Part shown: positions 34,334 to 44,510 of the stretch, one piece after another
Layout of the letters: every line of letters starts with the position of its first letter
Position numbering within the stretch: position 1 is the stretch's first letter
Source: Gammaproteobacteria bacterium
Lineage (GTDB): Bacteria > Pseudomonadota > Gammaproteobacteria > Arenicellales > Poriferihabitantaceae
Direction: 5' to 3'
DNA: 64,000 nucleotides
NCBI GenBank assembly: GCA_030432755.1
Contig: JAUILZ010000003.1
Location: forward strand, 1-64,000
Notes under the pieces: model-generated
Told to the model about the DNA's origin: nothing
The model's database searches: none
Seen by the model: only the letters and a program-made list of their open reading frames with translations
Program-made: the position numbers and the translations under genes

Positions 34334-35334
34334 ACGTCTCGATCATCGGCGCCGGCGTGGCAGGCCTGTGCTGCGCGAGCGAACTGGTTGATCGGGGCAT
34401 TTCGGTCACCGTGATTGAGCGATCGGCCAGTCTCGGGGAGTCGGCCTGTTCCTGGTTCGCCGGGGGAATGCTAGCGCCGTACTGTGAGTCGGAAAGCGCC
34501 GAACCCGCGGTTGTCGAGCTTTCAACCCATTCCATCGACTGGTGGGATCGCCACGTTAGTAGCGTTTGCCGCAATGGCAGCCTGGTGGTCTCGGCGGCGC
34601 GGGATCAGCGCGAACTCCGGCGCTTCGCGCGCCTGACCCGGGAGCACGAGCAACTGGACGGGGCGGCGCTGGGCGAACTGGAACCCGCCCTCGAGGGCCG
34701 GTTCGAGCAGGGTCTGTACTTCCCTACCGAGGCCCATCTGGACCCGCGCGGGGCGCTGGCCGAACTGGTGGAACATGTTCGGGCGCAAGGAGGCAATGTG
34801 AGATTTGGCGAGGAGGTCACTGCGACCGAACTCCTCGAATCCAGCGACACCGACCTCGTCATCGACTGCCGCGGCTATTCCGCGAGGGTCGAACTGAACA
34901 GCCTGCGCGGCGTCAAGGGTGAGATGCTCGTATTGAAGAGCGACGACCTCGCCTTATCGCGCCCGGTTCGACTCCTGCATCCACGCCACCCGATCTATCT
35001 CGTGCCGCGGGGCGATGGCGTGTTCATGCTTGGCGCCACCATGATCGAGAACAACGAACGCAACCGGATCAGCACGCGTTCGATGCTCGAACTGCTCAGC
35101 AGCGTCTATGCGTTGCATCCGGGATTCGGCGAGGCGGAGATACTCGAGACCGGCGTCGACGTTCGCCCGGCTTTTCCGGACAACCTGCCCGCGGTCCAGC
35201 GACGCGGCAACATCTACTACCTGAACGGCCTGTACCGCCACGGCTTCCTGCTGGGACCCGCCATGGCGATGCGCATTGCGGATGAGATCACGGGTGAACA
35301 AATGCAATCGGGGGAAATTGCGCGATGTGGATAA
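34330..35334 (+). CDS. thiO: Glycine oxidase ThiO
   Basis: A 334-residue FAD-dependent amine oxidase that turns glycine into iminoacetate (dehydroglycine) for thiazole synthesis. The FAD site is VSIIGAGVAGLCCASELVDRG at the N-terminus; SWFAGGMLAPYCE and a late NIYYLNGLYRHGFLLGPAMA are family features. It sits between thiD and thiS with overlapping ends. ThiO rather than ThiH implies an aerobic thiazole route. Confidence 0.93.
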   Translation: MNVSIIGAGVAGLCCASELVDRGISVTVIERSASLGESACSWFAGGMLAPYCESESAEPAVVELSTHSIDWWDRHVSSVCRNGSLVVSAARDQRELRRFARLTREHEQLDGAALGELEPALEGRFEQGLYFPTEAHLDPRGALAELVEHVRAQGGNVRFGEEVTATELLESSDTDLVIDCRGYSARVELNSLRGVKGEMLVLKSDDLALSRPVRLLHPRHPIYLVPRGDGVFMLGATMIENNERNRISTRSMLELLSSVYALHPGFGEAEILETGVDVRPAFPDNLPAVQRRGNIYYLNGLYRHGFLLGPAMAMRIADEITGEQMQSGEIARCG

Positions 35335-35522
35335 CGATCAACGGCAATCCGTGCGAGGTGGAGAACACCGTCCTCGCGCGGATCCTGGAGGAGGCCGGCT
35401 ACCGGTCGCCGCATATCGCCACGGCGGTAAACGGCGTCTTCGTGCATCGCCAGTCGCGGGCGGAAATCATGCTGTCTGAGGGCGACCGGCTGGAGGTCGT
35501 CGCCCCTATCGAGGGAGGCTGA
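35325..35522 (+). CDS. thiS: Sulfur carrier protein ThiS
   Basis: A 65-residue ubiquitin-fold protein ending in the diagnostic Gly-Gly, whose C-terminal thiocarboxylate donates sulfur to the thiazole. It has [12 protein letters not shown] and [14 protein letters not shown] stretches. GGGGGAAA precedes the ATG, which overlaps thiO by 10 bases. thiF, needed to adenylate ThiS, is not in the window. Confidence 0.93.
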   Translation: MWITINGNPCEVENTVLARILEEAGYRSPHIATAVNGVFVHRQSRAEIMLSEGDRLEVVAPIEGG

Positions 35523-35523
35523 C

Positions 35524-36297
35524 ATGGTGAGGTTCTACGGCGTCGAGATTCGCAACGCGCTCTTACTGGGCACCGCGCAGTACCCGTCCCCGGCGATCCT
35601 CGCGGAGGCCATACGCGAGTCCGGCGTCGAGGTGGTGACGGTATCGTTGCGGCGTGAATCCGGCAACAGCCGCGCGGGCGAGGGGTTCTGGGCGCTGATC
35701 CGGGAACTGGGCGCGCACGTGCTGCCCAATACCGCGTCCTGCTACACCGTGAAGGAAGCGGTAACCACCGCGCAGATGGCGCGCGAGGTCTTTGGTACTG
35801 CATGGATCAAGCTCGAGGTCATCGGCAACCCGGATACTCTGCAGCCCGACGTCTTCGGCCTGGTCGAGGCGGCGCGCATCCTCAGCAAAGAAGGTTTCGA
35901 TGTATTCCCCTATACCACCGAGGACCTCGTCGTCGCCGACAGGCTGATACAGGTAGGCTGCGAGGTTTTGATGCCCTGGGGAGCGCCCATCGGCACCGGC
36001 CGGGGCATCAACAATCCCTATGGCCTGCGCACCCTGCGAGCGCATTTCCCCGACGTCCCCATCGTCGTCGACGCCGGCATCGGCCTGCCCTCCCATGCCG
36101 CCCACGCCATGGAACTCGGCTGCGACGCGGTGCTGCTCAATACCGCAGTGGCGAAGGCGGGCGACCCGGTACGCATGGCGCGGGCATTCGCCGACGCGGT
36201 GGCCGCCGGCCGCGCTGCATGGCTGTCCGACCCCATCGACGCCGGCGACATGGCGCAGCCATCCACGCCGGTGCCCGGCAAGGCGTTCCTGTCATGA
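35524..36297 (+). CDS. thiG: Thiazole synthase ThiG
   Basis: A 257-residue TIM-barrel enzyme that builds the thiazole phosphate from deoxyxylulose phosphate, ThiS thiocarboxylate and iminoacetate. The Schiff-base lysine is in WIKLEVIGN, with [19 protein letters not shown] and [19 protein letters not shown] as phosphate-binding ends. It starts one base after the thiS stop and overlaps thiE as ATGA. Confidence 0.95.
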   Translation: MVRFYGVEIRNALLLGTAQYPSPAILAEAIRESGVEVVTVSLRRESGNSRAGEGFWALIRELGAHVLPNTASCYTVKEAVTTAQMAREVFGTAWIKLEVIGNPDTLQPDVFGLVEAARILSKEGFDVFPYTTEDLVVADRLIQVGCEVLMPWGAPIGTGRGINNPYGLRTLRAHFPDVPIVVDAGIGLPSHAAHAMELGCDAVLLNTAVAKAGDPVRMARAFADAVAAGRAAWLSDPIDAGDMAQPSTPVPGKAFLS

Positions 36298-36902
36298 AGC
36301 TCGATCCTTTCTACCCGATCGTCGACAGCTACCAATGGATCGAGCGGCTGGTTCCGCTGGGTGTCCGGCTTGTGCAGTTGCGCATCAAGGACCAGGACGC
36401 GGAGTCCACCAGGGAACAGATCAGGCAATCTTTTGCGTTATGCCGACGACATGACTGCCAACTGATAGTCAACGACTACTGGCAGCATGCCATCGACCTA
36501 GGCTGCGACTACGTCCATCTCGGCCAGGAGGACCTCGATGACGCCGACCTGCATGCGATCAAGCGCGCCGCTATTCGCATCGGAATCAGTACGCATAGCG
36601 GCGAGGAACTGGAACGCGCCCTGTCCTGCGACCCCGACTACGTGGCGCTGGGTCCGATCTACCCCACGATCCTCAAGAAGATGCCCTGGCAGCCCCAGGG
36701 TCTGGAGCGTATCGGTAAATGGAAGGCGTTGATCGGCAATATCCCGCTGGTCGGCATCGGCGGGCTCACGCCGGAACGCGCCCCCGGCGTGCTCGAGGCC
36801 GGCGCCGACATCGTGTCGGTCGTCACCGACATCACCCTGAACCAGGATCCCGAGTCGCGCACGCAGCAATGGATCGCGCTTTGCGCTCCACACCGACAGT
36901 AA
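36294..36902 (+). CDS. thiE: Thiamin phosphate synthase ThiE
   Basis: A 202-residue TIM-barrel enzyme that joins HMP-PP and thiazole phosphate. Visible features are [30 protein letters not shown], the loop [15 protein letters not shown] and [10 protein letters not shown]. The ATG is fixed by the ATGA overlap with the thiG stop. A 25-base gap separates it from the transporter part of the operon. Confidence 0.93.
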   Translation: MKLDPFYPIVDSYQWIERLVPLGVRLVQLRIKDQDAESTREQIRQSFALCRRHDCQLIVNDYWQHAIDLGCDYVHLGQEDLDDADLHAIKRAAIRIGISTHSGEELERALSCDPDYVALGPIYPTILKKMPWQPQGLERIGKWKALIGNIPLVGIGGLTPERAPGVLEAGADIVSVVTDITLNQDPESRTQQWIALCAPHRQ

Positions 36903-36927
36903 GAGTTCAACTTCGAAACATCGACCA

Positions 36928-37863
36928 ATGAAAACCCTCCTGCTTGTTACCCTGCTGTTCTTCACGTTGCCGCTGCACGCGGCGGAGAAAGTCACACTGT
37001 TGCTCGACTGGTTCGTCAACCCGGACCACGGCCCCGTCATCATCGCCCGGGAGAACGGTTACTTCGCCGACGCGGGACTGGAGGTAGAGGTCATCGCGCC
37101 CGCCGATCCTTCCGACCCGCCCAAGCTGGTGGCCGCGGGCAAGGCGGACCTCGCGATCTCCTACCAACCGCAACTGCACCTGCAGACCGCGGAGGGCCTG
37201 CCCCTGCTGCGCGTGGGTACGCTGGTGACCACCCCGCTCAACTGCCTGCTGGTGCTGCGCGACGGTCCCATCAAGTCCATCGCCGACCTCGCCGGCCGAA
37301 AGATCGGCTTTTCCGTCGCAGGCGTGGAGCAGACGCTGCTCTCCACCATCCTGCGCAAGCACGGCCTGACGCTCGACGATATCGAGCTGGTGAACGTCAA
37401 CTGGTCACTGTCGCCGTCACTGATGTCCGGCCAGGTGGACGCGGTCATCGGCGCCTTCCGCAACTTCGAACTCAACCAGATGGACATCGAGAACGTTCCG
37501 GGCAAGTGTTTTTACGTGGAAGAGGAAGGCCTGCCGGCCTACGACGAACTGATCTACGTCGCCAACGGGAACACCATGGACCGGGAAAAGATCGCGGCCT
37601 TTCTCGGCGCGGTGGAGAAGGCGACCCAGTTCATCGTCAACCGGCCCCGCGAAAGCTGGGAAATTTTCTCCGCCACCGCCACGGAACTGCAGGACGAACT
37701 CAACCGCCGGGCCTGGACCGACACCCTGCCCCGCTTCGCGCTACGTCCCGCCGCGCTGGATGCCGGCCGGTATCGCAAGATGGAACGGTTCTTCAACGAG
37801 TCGGGCCTGCTCGATTCGGAACGGCCGGTGGAACGTCTCGCGATGGACGTGACCGGGCAATGA
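36928..37863 (+). CDS. thiY: Pyrimidine precursor ABC transporter substrate-binding protein (ThiY-like)
   Basis: A 311-residue periplasmic receptor of the NMT1/THI5 family. It has a signal peptide (1-18) and VTLLLDWFVNPDHGPVIIARENGYF, the family start. ThiY binds N-formyl-4-amino-5-aminomethyl-2-methylpyrimidine, a thiamin breakdown product; here this function is inferred from family and from tenA and transporter neighbours. ATGA overlap with tenA. Confidence 0.88.
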   Translation: MKTLLLVTLLFFTLPLHAAEKVTLLLDWFVNPDHGPVIIARENGYFADAGLEVEVIAPADPSDPPKLVAAGKADLAISYQPQLHLQTAEGLPLLRVGTLVTTPLNCLLVLRDGPIKSIADLAGRKIGFSVAGVEQTLLSTILRKHGLTLDDIELVNVNWSLSPSLMSGQVDAVIGAFRNFELNQMDIENVPGKCFYVEEEGLPAYDELIYVANGNTMDREKIAAFLGAVEKATQFIVNRPRESWEIFSATATELQDELNRRAWTDTLPRFALRPAALDAGRYRKMERFFNESGLLDSERPVERLAMDVTGQ

Positions 37864-38576
37864 ACATCGCCTTCGACAACCGGCTGACCGACTACGGATC
37901 CCCGCTCTTCGCTGCATGGCGCTCCGCCTGCGGCGACGCCTGGCAGGACTATGTCGACCATAAATTCGTGCGCGGCCTGGGTAATGGCGAGTTACCGAAG
38001 CCCGTATTCATCGCCTATCTCGTCCAGGACTACCTCTACCTGACCCACTACGCCAGGGCGTGGTCCATGGTGGTGGTGAAAGCGGACGAGGTCGAGCAGA
38101 TGTGCACCGCGGCGGGAATGGTCAATGCGCTGATCAACCAGGAACTCAAGCTCCATGTCGGCATCTGCGCTGAAAAGGGATTCTCCGAGGCGGACCTGCG
38201 GAATGCCGAAGAGGCCAGTGAAACGCTCGCCTACACGCGTTACGTGATGGACCGGGCGCTGTCCGGGGACCTGGTCGACCTGCTCGCGGCGCTGGCGCCC
38301 TGCGTCCTCGGCTACGGGGAAATCGGACTGCGCCTGGCAAGGCAGCGCGACACGCTGCCGGAATACAGGCAGTGGATCGACACCTACCGCGCGGCGGAAT
38401 ACCAGCAGCTCTGCCAGGTGGCAGCCGGTCTCATCGAGGGCGCCGCCGCCACACGGCTGGGGCCGAACCCCACGTCGCATCCACGCTGGCCATCACTGTG
38501 CAGGACCTTTGCCAGAGCGACTCGGCTGGAGGTCGACTTCTGGTCCATGGGATACCGGCTCGCGGCGAGCGCCTGA
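37860..38576 (+). CDS. tenA: Aminopyrimidine aminohydrolase TenA
   Basis: A 238-residue helical-bundle enzyme that deaminates aminomethyl pyrimidine to HMP in thiamin salvage. FIAYLVQDYLYLTHYARAW is characteristic, the catalytic Cys is in LAPCVLGYGEIG, and FWSMG lies near the end. ATGA coupling to the ThiY-like gene. It fits the operon as the enzyme that uses what ThiXYZ imports. Confidence 0.92.
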   Translation: MNIAFDNRLTDYGSPLFAAWRSACGDAWQDYVDHKFVRGLGNGELPKPVFIAYLVQDYLYLTHYARAWSMVVVKADEVEQMCTAAGMVNALINQELKLHVGICAEKGFSEADLRNAEEASETLAYTRYVMDRALSGDLVDLLAALAPCVLGYGEIGLRLARQRDTLPEYRQWIDTYRAAEYQQLCQVAAGLIEGAAATRLGPNPTSHPRWPSLCRTFARATRLEVDFWSMGYRLAASA

Positions 38577-38582
38577 TCGCCA

Positions 38583-39296
38583 ATGACCGCGGCACGCGTT
38601 TGCGGGGGCTTCACCTTTGGTGAGCAATCGTTGTTCAACGACGTCGCGCTGGAACTGCCGACGGGACGCTGGACCTGCCTGATCGGCGCCTCCGGTATCG
38701 GCAAGTCCACGATACTGCGCCTGATAGCAGGCCTCGACACCGGCGGCAGCTTCAACGGGAAACTCGAGACCTCGAGCGCCGTGGCCTACATGGCACAGTC
38801 CGACCTGCTCCTGCCATGGCTCACGCTGCGCCAGAACGTCAACCTGGGCAAGCGGCAGCGCAACGAGGAACCGGATAACTCCCGGGTGGGCCAGGTGCTC
38901 GAGGCCGTCGGCCTGTTATCCCATGCAGACAAGAAACCGGCTCAGCTCTCGGGCGGCATGCGACAGCGGGCGGCGCTGGCGCGCACGTTGCTGGAGGACA
39001 GGCCGCTGGTGCTGCTGGACGAACCGTTCTCCGCGCTGGACGCGCAGACGCGACACCAGGTGCAGGCGCTGGCGTACGACATGCTCCGTGGCCGGACCGT
39101 GCTGCTGGTTACCCACGATCTGCTGGAGGCGGTCAGGCTGGCTGACCAGCTGGTCGAACTGACCCCGGCTGGCGTAAGGAACCATACGCTACCCGATTCC
39201 GCACCGCCACGCGATGCATCAAACCCTGCGGTCATTGCCTGCCAGGCGGGCCTCCTGCAAGCCAGCCATCGCGGCGGCGTATCGCGCCGGGCATGA
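38583..39296 (+). CDS. thiZ: Thiamin-precursor ABC transporter ATP-binding protein (ThiZ-like)
   Basis: A 237-residue ATPase. Walker A is GASGIGKST, signature LSGGMRQR, Walker B LVLLDEPFSALD, and switch HD in LLVTHDLLEA. It belongs to the nitrate/sulfonate/taurine-type ATPases and in this context energises uptake of pyrimidine precursors with ThiX and ThiY. Its last bases overlap thiX as ATGA. Confidence 0.88.
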   Translation: MTAARVCGGFTFGEQSLFNDVALELPTGRWTCLIGASGIGKSTILRLIAGLDTGGSFNGKLETSSAVAYMAQSDLLLPWLTLRQNVNLGKRQRNEEPDNSRVGQVLEAVGLLSHADKKPAQLSGGMRQRAALARTLLEDRPLVLLDEPFSALDAQTRHQVQALAYDMLRGRTVLLVTHDLLEAVRLADQLVELTPAGVRNHTLPDSAPPRDASNPAVIACQAGLLQASHRGGVSRRA

Positions 39297-40051
39297 ACCG
39301 GCTGAAGCAACTTCGCGATGTCGCGATCTGCGCGATCACCCTTCTTGCGCTATGGCAAATCGTGGTCTGGATCACCGGCGTACCACGCTACATCCTTCCC
39401 GGTCCGGTACAGGTGCTCAGCGCCCTTGTCGACAACTTCGACCTGGTGATGCAGCATTTTCGCATCACCGCCATCGAGGTGCTCACGGGTATCGTACTCG
39501 GGGTCTCGCTCGGTATATCCACCGCCATCTCGCTGATGCTGTCGACACCGCTTCGTCGTGTCACCATGCCCATGCTGGTGCTGAGCCAGGTCATCCCGGT
39601 ATTCGCGCTGGCGCCCCTGCTCACGCTCTGGCTCGGTTACGGGCTCGCTTCGAAGATCGCGATGACGTTGCTCATCATCTATTTTCCGGTGACTTCCAGC
39701 TTGCTTGACGGTCTCAGCAACACATCGCCAGGCTATCTTGACCTGGCCAGGACCATGGGAGCGTCACGGAAAGAAGTCCTGCTGCAGATCCGCCTCCCTG
39801 CCGCGCTACCCTCGCTGGCCTCCGGCCTCCGCCTGGCCGCCGTCTATGCGCCCATCGGCGCGGTGATCGGCGAATGGGTCGGCGCCTCTAGCGGCCTTGG
39901 CTACCTGATGCTGCTGGCGAACGGACGCGTCAAGATCGATCTTATGTTTGCGGCGCTGTTCGCACTCTGTGTGTTCGCCATCCTGCTGCGTGCTGCAATG
40001 GGATGGCTCGCGGATAGGGTGGAATCCTGGTCAACGGGAACGACCGTTTAG
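39293..40051 (+). CDS. thiX: Thiamin-precursor ABC transporter permease (ThiX-like)
   Basis: A 252-residue inner-membrane permease of the SsuC/TauC/ThiX family with about six helices. The EAA loop reads ARTMGASRKEVLLQIRLPAALP. It ends the nine-gene thiamin operon. It converges on the outer-membrane protein gene, with 23 bases between stops. Confidence 0.88.
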   Translation: MNRLKQLRDVAICAITLLALWQIVVWITGVPRYILPGPVQVLSALVDNFDLVMQHFRITAIEVLTGIVLGVSLGISTAISLMLSTPLRRVTMPMLVLSQVIPVFALAPLLTLWLGYGLASKIAMTLLIIYFPVTSSLLDGLSNTSPGYLDLARTMGASRKEVLLQIRLPAALPSLASGLRLAAVYAPIGAVIGEWVGASSGLGYLMLLANGRVKIDLMFAALFALCVFAILLRAAMGWLADRVESWSTGTTV

Positions 40052-40074
40052 CCTTACCCACGGACCCAACCACG

Positions 40075-41286
40075 CTACCAGGAGGTGCCGGTCTGGATGT
40101 AGAACACCCAGTCCTCCGGCCCTTTAGCCACATCGAGGCCAACATAGAGGCCGTAGCGCCGCGCGATCTGGTAACGCATCCCCGCGCCCTGGCTGTCGTA
40201 GTTTTCCGCGTCGTCCAGTTCGGATTCATCGTTTGCCACCCTGCCGATGCCGCCGAACATGAGCACCCGCCAGCGTTCGTTGACGACGTAGGTCAGTACC
40301 GCCTCCATTGACTGGGCGATAAGCCCCTGGATGGTGCCGATGGGAACGCCGCGCATTTTCAGGTTGGGCGCGGCATAGGGCGGCAGCAGGCCGTCGGAAT
40401 CCGCGTGCTGTAGCTGCAGGCGCAGCCCGAGGCGCCAGCGATCCGACAAGGACCAGTAGTTCTGGCCGTCGAGTTCGTACAGGTTGTACTCGTGGTCGCT
40501 GCCGATCGCCTCGTCGAAGCGGATCGCGTTCAGGGTGTAGTAGTAGCCGTGCTCCGGCGAGAAGATCGAGTCTCGGCTGTCGTACTCGAAGGTAAACCCG
40601 AGGCCGCTGGTAGTGGTATCGAACGTGAGAATGTCCTCGAAACGATCGGCAAGCTGGCCGTCAGGCTCCAGCCCGAACACCTCGTCGATATTGTTCGGCT
40701 GCATCTCCGCGTTGAAGTAGCGTTGCATCGGGCCGAGATACATCTTCGATTCCCCCAGCCGGAACCTGAGCGACTGCATCACCCCAAAGGTCGTGGTGTT
40801 CAGATCCACCGGCCGTTCCAGCTGCAGCGGGCCGAGGCCGTAGAAATCGAGATTGATGTCGCCGTAGCCTGCGCCGCCGGTATAGCGGACGCTGCCCTGT
40901 TTCCAGAAACCCAGGTGACCGATGCCGCCACCCCAACTCTCGTTACCGGTGCCAAACGCGGCCAGCGCGGTCACGTTGGGCGGCAACAGGTGGGCCACAC
41001 CGCCCTCGTCGCTTTGCAGCATCTTCAGCCGTTTGTCGCGGGCCTCGTCCGTCTCGTTGAAGAACAGGCCCATCATGCCAAGCCCGCCTTCAAGGGCGGG
41101 ATCGGTGATGACGATGGGAACCGGCAGGAAACCGTAGGCGCGCTCCGAGAGGAAGCGCGACACATCGAACTGCCCATCCATGGGGTCGACGAAGAGGCCG
41201 GTCTCGGCGATCACGGTGGTCGGGATGGCTGCAATGACCGCGGTGGCAACCAGTTTTCGAACTGTAATCATCGGTTCTCGAAGCAT
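40075..41286 (-). CDS. BamA/TamA-like outer-membrane beta-barrel without POTRA domains
   Basis: A 403-residue exported protein (signal peptide to about AIAET). The body alternates beta strands of an outer-membrane barrel, ending in an aromatic residue (FYIQTGTSW), and has BamA-type features such as GLGFTFEYDSRDSIFSPEHGYYY and RMRGVPIG-like KMRGVPIGTIQGL. POTRA domains of true BamA are missing; the N-terminus is too short. It may be a transporter or porin of the surface-antigen family. Start ATG 41286; ATG 41271 is equally possible. Confidence 0.78.
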   Translation of the reverse strand: MLREPMITVRKLVATAVIAAIPTTVIAETGLFVDPMDGQFDVSRFLSERAYGFLPVPIVITDPALEGGLGMMGLFFNETDEARDKRLKMLQSDEGGVAHLLPPNVTALAAFGTGNESWGGGIGHLGFWKQGSVRYTGGAGYGDINLDFYGLGPLQLERPVDLNTTTFGVMQSLRFRLGESKMYLGPMQRYFNAEMQPNNIDEVFGLEPDGQLADRFEDILTFDTTTSGLGFTFEYDSRDSIFSPEHGYYYTLNAIRFDEAIGSDHEYNLYELDGQNYWSLSDRWRLGLRLQLQHADSDGLLPPYAAPNLKMRGVPIGTIQGLIAQSMEAVLTYVVNERWRVLMFGGIGRVANDESELDDAENYDSQGAGMRYQIARRYGLYVGLDVAKGPEDWVFYIQTGTSW

Positions 41287-41438
41287 CTGGTCCCGGGATC
41301 ATGTGCGGCCGGGAGCAGCTAGGAAATGACCCTCAAGGGTATCGCACACTTCCGGGCGACGAAAGGCACGCCGCGCAAGCGCGGCCGGGTGTCACGGCGG
41401 GGAATCGAGATTCATGGCCTGGAAGTTGCGAGTAATTG

Positions 41439-41461
41439 AATATGTATTCCGGTTTCATATT
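41439..41461 (+). promoter_or_regulatory. NsrR-like operator at the nirK promoter
   Basis: AATATG (41439-41444) and CATATT (41456-41461) form an inverted repeat with an 11-base spacer. Each 11-base half resembles the NsrR half-site AANATGNATTT, arranged with a single central base. It sits just before an extended -10, TGTTATATT (41478-41486), 59 bases upstream of the nirK start. Confidence 0.65.
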
Positions 41462-41519
41462 TCATCCCATCAGGGCATGTTATATTGATCGCCGCACCAA
41501 GTGAAACAAGAGGAATAAC

Positions 41520-42968
41520 ATGTCCAGGAAAGCATCTACGCACCCCGTCTCCAGGACCGCCATGTCCCTTGTCCTGGTCAGCGGCCTGTGCGCGTCGACG
41601 CCCCTGTTAGCCGACCAGGTCAGCGGCTGGCCCGTCAATCTCGATGAACTGCCCGTGGAACAGGCGGTGCTGACCGCGCCACCCCAGGTGCCGCCCCCCA
41701 TCGCCCGGGACCATCCCGCAAAGGTGGTGGTCAGCCTGGATACCATCGAGCTGGTTGGTCAGCTGGATGACGGGGTCGAGTACCTGTTCTGGACATTTGG
41801 CGGCACCGTGCCCGGAAGTTTCATTCGCGTGCGTGAGGGTGACATCATCGAGTTCCACCTCAACAACCACCCCACCAGCAAGATGCCGCACAACATCGAC
41901 CTGCACGCCGTGAACGGGCCTGGCGGTGGCGCTGAATCATCGTTCACCGCACCCGGTCATACCACCCAGTTCACCTTCCAGGCGCTCAATCCCGGCCTAT
42001 ACGTCTACCATTGCGCAACCGCGCCGGTAGGCATGCATATCGCCAACGGGATGTACGGACTGATCCTGGTGGAGCCGGAGGACGGGATGCCAGAGGTGGA
42101 CCGCGAATATTACGTGATGCAGAGCGAGTTCTATACCAAGGGCGAGTACGGAGACGAGGGTCTGCGGCCCTTTGACATGCAGGAGGCGTTGTCGGAGAAC
42201 CCCGACTACGTGGTGTTCAACGGTTCCGTGGGCGCCATCCGCGGTGACAACGCGATCCACGCCGAGGTGGGGGAAACCGTGCGCCTGTTCGTCGGCAACG
42301 GCGGCCCGAATCTCGTTTCCTCGTTCCACGTCATCGGCGAGATATTCGACCGCGTGTTCGTCGAGGGCGGCACCCTGATGAACGAGAACGTCCAGACCAC
42401 CCTGGTGCCCGCGGGCGGTTCCGCCATCGTCGAGTTCAAGGTAGAGGTCCCGGGATCCATGCACCTCGTGGATCATTCCATCTTCCGCGCCTTCAACAAG
42501 GGCGCGCTCGGCACCCTCAAGGTCTCCGGTGAAGAGGACCACGTGATCTATTCCGGCCTGCAGAACGAAGCCATCTATCTGCCGGAGGGCGGCGCGGTAC
42601 AGAGCATCACCCAGGAAGCGCCAGCCGGTCCCGGCGCGACGAGCAAGGAGGAGCGCATCCTCTTCGGCCAGCGGGTATACGAACGCAACTGCCTCGCCTG
42701 CCACCAGGAGAACGGCCAGGGACTGCCGGGAGCGTTTCCACCGCTTGCGGGTTCGGACTACCTGCTGGGTGATCCCGAACACGCGATCTCGGTTTTACTG
42801 GATGGACTGTCCGGGGAGATCACGGTCAATGGCGTTGGTTACAACGGCGTGATGCCCGCGGTGAGCCTGAGCGACGAAGAGGTGGCCAACGTGCTGACCT
42901 ATGTCCTCAATGCCTGGGGCAATGATGGCGGCGAGATCAACAATGACCAGGTGGCGGCGCATCGTTGA
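41520..42968 (+). CDS. nirK: Copper nitrite reductase NirK with C-terminal cytochrome c domain
   Basis: A 482-residue periplasmic enzyme reducing nitrite to NO. The signal is at 1-32. By alignment with AcNIR, type 1 copper ligands are His124, Cys165, His173 and Met178; type 2 ligands are His129, His164 and His319; catalytic Asp127 and His270 are kept. A fused cytochrome c (about 380-470) has CLACH (391-395) and a distal Met in VMPAVSL, giving a built-in electron inlet. GAGG precedes the start. It is followed by nirV, SCO and a cytochrome c. NO reductase genes are not in the window. Confidence 0.95.
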   Translation: MSRKASTHPVSRTAMSLVLVSGLCASTPLLADQVSGWPVNLDELPVEQAVLTAPPQVPPPIARDHPAKVVVSLDTIELVGQLDDGVEYLFWTFGGTVPGSFIRVREGDIIEFHLNNHPTSKMPHNIDLHAVNGPGGGAESSFTAPGHTTQFTFQALNPGLYVYHCATAPVGMHIANGMYGLILVEPEDGMPEVDREYYVMQSEFYTKGEYGDEGLRPFDMQEALSENPDYVVFNGSVGAIRGDNAIHAEVGETVRLFVGNGGPNLVSSFHVIGEIFDRVFVEGGTLMNENVQTTLVPAGGSAIVEFKVEVPGSMHLVDHSIFRAFNKGALGTLKVSGEEDHVIYSGLQNEAIYLPEGGAVQSITQEAPAGPGATSKEERILFGQRVYERNCLACHQENGQGLPGAFPPLAGSDYLLGDPEHAISVLLDGLSGEITVNGVGYNGVMPAVSLSDEEVANVLTYVLNAWGNDGGEINNDQVAAHR

Positions 42969-43812
42969 TAACGCGCGGACCATGGTCATTTCCCCGGCGC
43001 TTGTCCTGGGGTTCGCCACATTGGCGGGTTCGATCCTGTGGGCCGGTCCTCGCCCCGCATCGGCCGCGGACGATGGAGCATTCCGCGAAGGAATGGCCCG
43101 GGTAGGTCCCGGGTCCTACCGTCCACTGTTCAAGGATGAAGAAGGTCCACGTCTGATTGAGGTGGCTCCCTTCCTGCTGGACCGATACCCGGTGACCAAC
43201 CGCGAATTCGCCGAGTTCGTCGATCGCAATCCGCGCTGGTCTCCGCAGAACATCAAGCCTGTATTCGCCGACGCGGGCTACCTGCACCAGTGGGAGGAGC
43301 AGGATTTAACGGAGATCGCCGACCAACCCGTTACCAATGTTTCGTGGTTCGCGGCAAGAGCCTATTGCAAGGAACAGGGTAAGCGTCTGCCGACCTTCGA
43401 CGAATGGGAACTGACTGGCCAGGCCAGTGAAGACAGGCCCGACGGCACAGCGGACCCGGCCTATCGGCAGCAGATCCTCGAATGGTATGCGAAACCGGCG
43501 ATCATGAAACTACCAGCGGTGCAGGACACCACCGCCAACTACTGGGGGGTACATGGGATGCACGGCGTCGTCTGGGAGCTGGTGGAGGACTTCAACACCG
43601 CCCTGGTGACCGGCGAATCGCGCACCGACAGCCAGCTCGACAACAAGCTCTATTGCGGCGCTGGTGCGGCGGCTGCGGTGGACCCCGGCGATTATGCCGC
43701 GTTCATGCGCTACGCCATGCGCTCGAGCTACGAGGCCACCTATACCCTGAAATCCATGGGCTTCCGCTGCGCCGCGGATGCCGAACACCTGGCAATGGAA
43801 ATCTCGCAATGA
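42943..43812 (+). CDS. nirV: NirV-like formylglycine-generating-enzyme-fold protein
   Basis: A 289-residue exported protein with an FGE-sulfatase/SUMF1 fold (about 40-285): [43 protein letters not shown], and GFRC near the end. In many denitrifiers NirV is encoded beside nirK; its role is not clear. The start is uncertain: ATG 42943 (26-base overlap with nirK) gives a signal with arginines, and ATG 42982 a shorter one. ATGA overlap with the SCO gene supports one transcript. Confidence 0.85.
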   Translation: MTRWRRIVDNARTMVISPALVLGFATLAGSILWAGPRPASAADDGAFREGMARVGPGSYRPLFKDEEGPRLIEVAPFLLDRYPVTNREFAEFVDRNPRWSPQNIKPVFADAGYLHQWEEQDLTEIADQPVTNVSWFAARAYCKEQGKRLPTFDEWELTGQASEDRPDGTADPAYRQQILEWYAKPAIMKLPAVQDTTANYWGVHGMHGVVWELVEDFNTALVTGESRTDSQLDNKLYCGAGAAAAVDPGDYAAFMRYAMRSSYEATYTLKSMGFRCAADAEHLAMEISQ

Positions 43813-44366
43813 AATTGACCCGTTTCGTATCGGCTCTTGCCCTCCCCCTGTTGGTCGCCGCGGCGCCGCTGCCGGATAATTCCGTGTACCAGGTCGGATC
43901 GCACTGGACCAACCAGGACAACAAGGCAGTGGAAATCGGCGATCTGCGGGGAAAGGTGCAGGTGATGACCTTCGTCTATACCTACTGCGAGCACACCTGC
44001 CCCACCATCCTCGCTCACCTGAAGGAACTCGACAGCCGGATTCCGGAGTCACAACGGTCGCAGGTGAATATCACGCTGGTGTCCCTGGACCCGGAGCGCG
44101 ACACGCCGGAAGTGCTCAAGGCCTACATGGCGGACAAGGGCCTCGACGAGAGCCGCTGGACCATGCTCCACGGCGATCCCGGCGACGTGCGCGAACTGTC
44201 TGCAATGTTCGGCGTCCGCTACCGCCCCATGGGACACGACGACATCGCCCACTCCAACATGATCACGGTGCTCGATACCGGCGGTGTGATCCGCTACCAG
44301 ATGAAAGGGCTGAACGAAGACCTGGATGCAACGCTGGAAGCCATTGCGGAGGCCGTCGAAAAATAG
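43809..44366 (+). CDS. SCO1/SenC copper chaperone
   Basis: A 185-residue thioredoxin-fold chaperone exported by an N-terminal signal (1-19). The copper site is Cys60-x3-Cys64 (YCEHTCP) with His148 (AHSNM). SCO proteins deliver Cu to cytochrome oxidase or, in this context, perhaps to NirK. The start overlaps the nirV stop as ATGA. Confidence 0.9.
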   Translation: MKLTRFVSALALPLLVAAAPLPDNSVYQVGSHWTNQDNKAVEIGDLRGKVQVMTFVYTYCEHTCPTILAHLKELDSRIPESQRSQVNITLVSLDPERDTPEVLKAYMADKGLDESRWTMLHGDPGDVRELSAMFGVRYRPMGHDDIAHSNMITVLDTGGVIRYQMKGLNEDLDATLEAIAEAVEK

Positions 44367-44510
44367 GCGCAGGAACCGCTTTCGCATAAAAAAATATCAT
44401 GCGTCCGGGGAGGGGATGGAATGAAGTCACTGGCGTTATGATCGCCACTCAGGTTGGCGTCGCCCGCCCATGAAACCTGTCTGCCACATAACAACTCAGG
44501 AGGCTTCACC

